Shown: piece by piece, positions 63,632 through 64,000 of the stretch
How the letters are laid out: each line of letters opens with the position of its first letter
How positions within the stretch are numbered: position 1 is the first letter of the stretch
The notes under the pieces: generated by a model
Told to the model about the DNA's origin: nothing
What the model saw: only the letters and a program-made list of their open reading frames with translations
The model's database searches: none
Translations under genes and position numbers: made by a program
From: Bacillota bacterium
GTDB taxonomy: Bacteria > Bacillota > Sulfobacillia > DUSP01 > JBFMCS01
DNA length: 64,000 nt
Direction of reading: 5' to 3'
Assembly (NCBI GenBank): GCA_040754315.1
Contig: JBFMCS010000043.1
Coordinates: 1 to 64,000 of the forward strand

Positions 63632-64000
63632 ATGGAGAAGCTCTACACGAGAATGGGTGACGGCTACCTAGAAGAGACAACGGTGGACCAGATCCGCGCG
63701 GACATCGAGGAAGGCACCCAGGAGGCTGCTCGGAAGGGGAAGACAGCCCCGCTGGGTGCAGACGAGATCCACCGGCTCCTGGAGATTTGCACGATGCCGT
63801 CGAAGTTTGTCAGCGTGTCCCGGGGCAACGAGGTGATCCTCTCCAGCGATGGGGGAATAATGGAGATACCCAGGCTAGGAATCCTGGGGAGACTTACTGG
63901 CATCCAGATATGGGAGAGGATCATCGGGGCTGATACCGCCGAGATGGGGCACCTGGACTACAGCTACAAGGCCGTGAAGTCCGTGGTACACGAGGAACAG
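63632..64000 (+). CDS. mtbB: Dimethylamine methyltransferase MtbB, 5' part
   Basis: The first 123 codons of a corrinoid-dependent dimethylamine methyltransferase, cut by the window edge. It opens with RMGDGYLEETTVDQIRADIE, continues with ICTMPSKFVSVSRGNEVIL, and reaches GADTAEMGHLDYSYKAVK, all typical of MtbB. The ATG has AGAGGGGAGG upstream. In Methanosarcina the UAG/pyrrolysine lies near codon 356, beyond this window, so it is not visible. Its place directly after pylSn makes it the probable user of the cassette. Confidence 0.88.
   Translation, partial: MEKLYTRMGDGYLEETTVDQIRADIEEGTQEAARKGKTAPLGADEIHRLLEICTMPSKFVSVSRGNEVILSSDGGIMEIPRLGILGRLTGIQIWERIIGADTAEMGHLDYSYKAVKSVVHEEQ

Noticed and set aside
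1-64000. CRISPR array
   Set aside because: No regularly spaced direct repeats of 24-40 bases were seen and no cas genes are present.

Overview
The window looks like the chromosome of a GC-rich, anaerobic member of the Firmicutes (Clostridia type). The evidence is the rapZ-yvcK-whiA block, rex, cdaA-cdaR-glmM-glmS with a glmS ribozyme, a D-Ala-D-Ala carboxypeptidase, a cobalamin riboswitch, and a bacterial-type (split) pyrrolysine cassette. Species assignment is not attempted.

Layout. 0-13.3 kb is core genome: an endo/exonuclease/phosphatase protein, rapZ-yvcK-(tryptophanase)-whiA, a two-gene chromate-type transporter, rex, and the c-di-AMP / peptidoglycan-precursor operon ending in a ribozyme-controlled glmS. 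13.3-30.5 kb is an acquired defence island with a decayed IS630-type transposase at its left edge. It carries an SNF2-type helicase with a C-terminal DUF3883, a SIR2-HerA pair, a KTSC protein, an OLD-type ATPase/TOPRIM nuclease, a DUF1156 adenine methylase and a DUF499 ATPase. Inside it, a 0.7 kb scar joins the 5' end of a second methylase to the 3' end of a second helicase at a microhomology, so the present island looks like the remnant of two tandem loci. 31-42.7 kb returns to housekeeping genes: PII-like/DUF1538 operon, CopA-type ATPase, FTR-like plus glutaredoxin pair, DacF-type carboxypeptidase, aminotransferase, CreD-like protein, polymer-forming envelope protein, acpS. 42.7-46 kb is a decaying patch: cysE, a frameshifted cysK behind a probable T-box leader, a vapBC module and a truncated 2-hydroxyacid dehydrogenase. 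46-57.3 kb holds alpha-ribazole salvage (cblT-cblS under a cobalamin riboswitch), NnrD/E, an amino-acid degradation operon, a uracil-DNA glycosylase and tsaE-tsaB-rimI.

The right end (57.3-64 kb) is the most distinctive part. It holds a complete set for making and decoding pyrrolysine: pylT (CUA tRNA), pylSc, pylB, pylC, pylD and pylSn, followed by the start of a dimethylamine methyltransferase (mtbB) that runs off the window. Divergent from it is an MttB-family methyltransferase that is open throughout and carries lysine (AAG) where pyrrolysine is expected. The tRNA-Pyl also has C rather than the near-universal U at position 33. Corrinoid salvage at 46-48 kb fits a cell that uses corrinoid-dependent methylamine methyltransferases.
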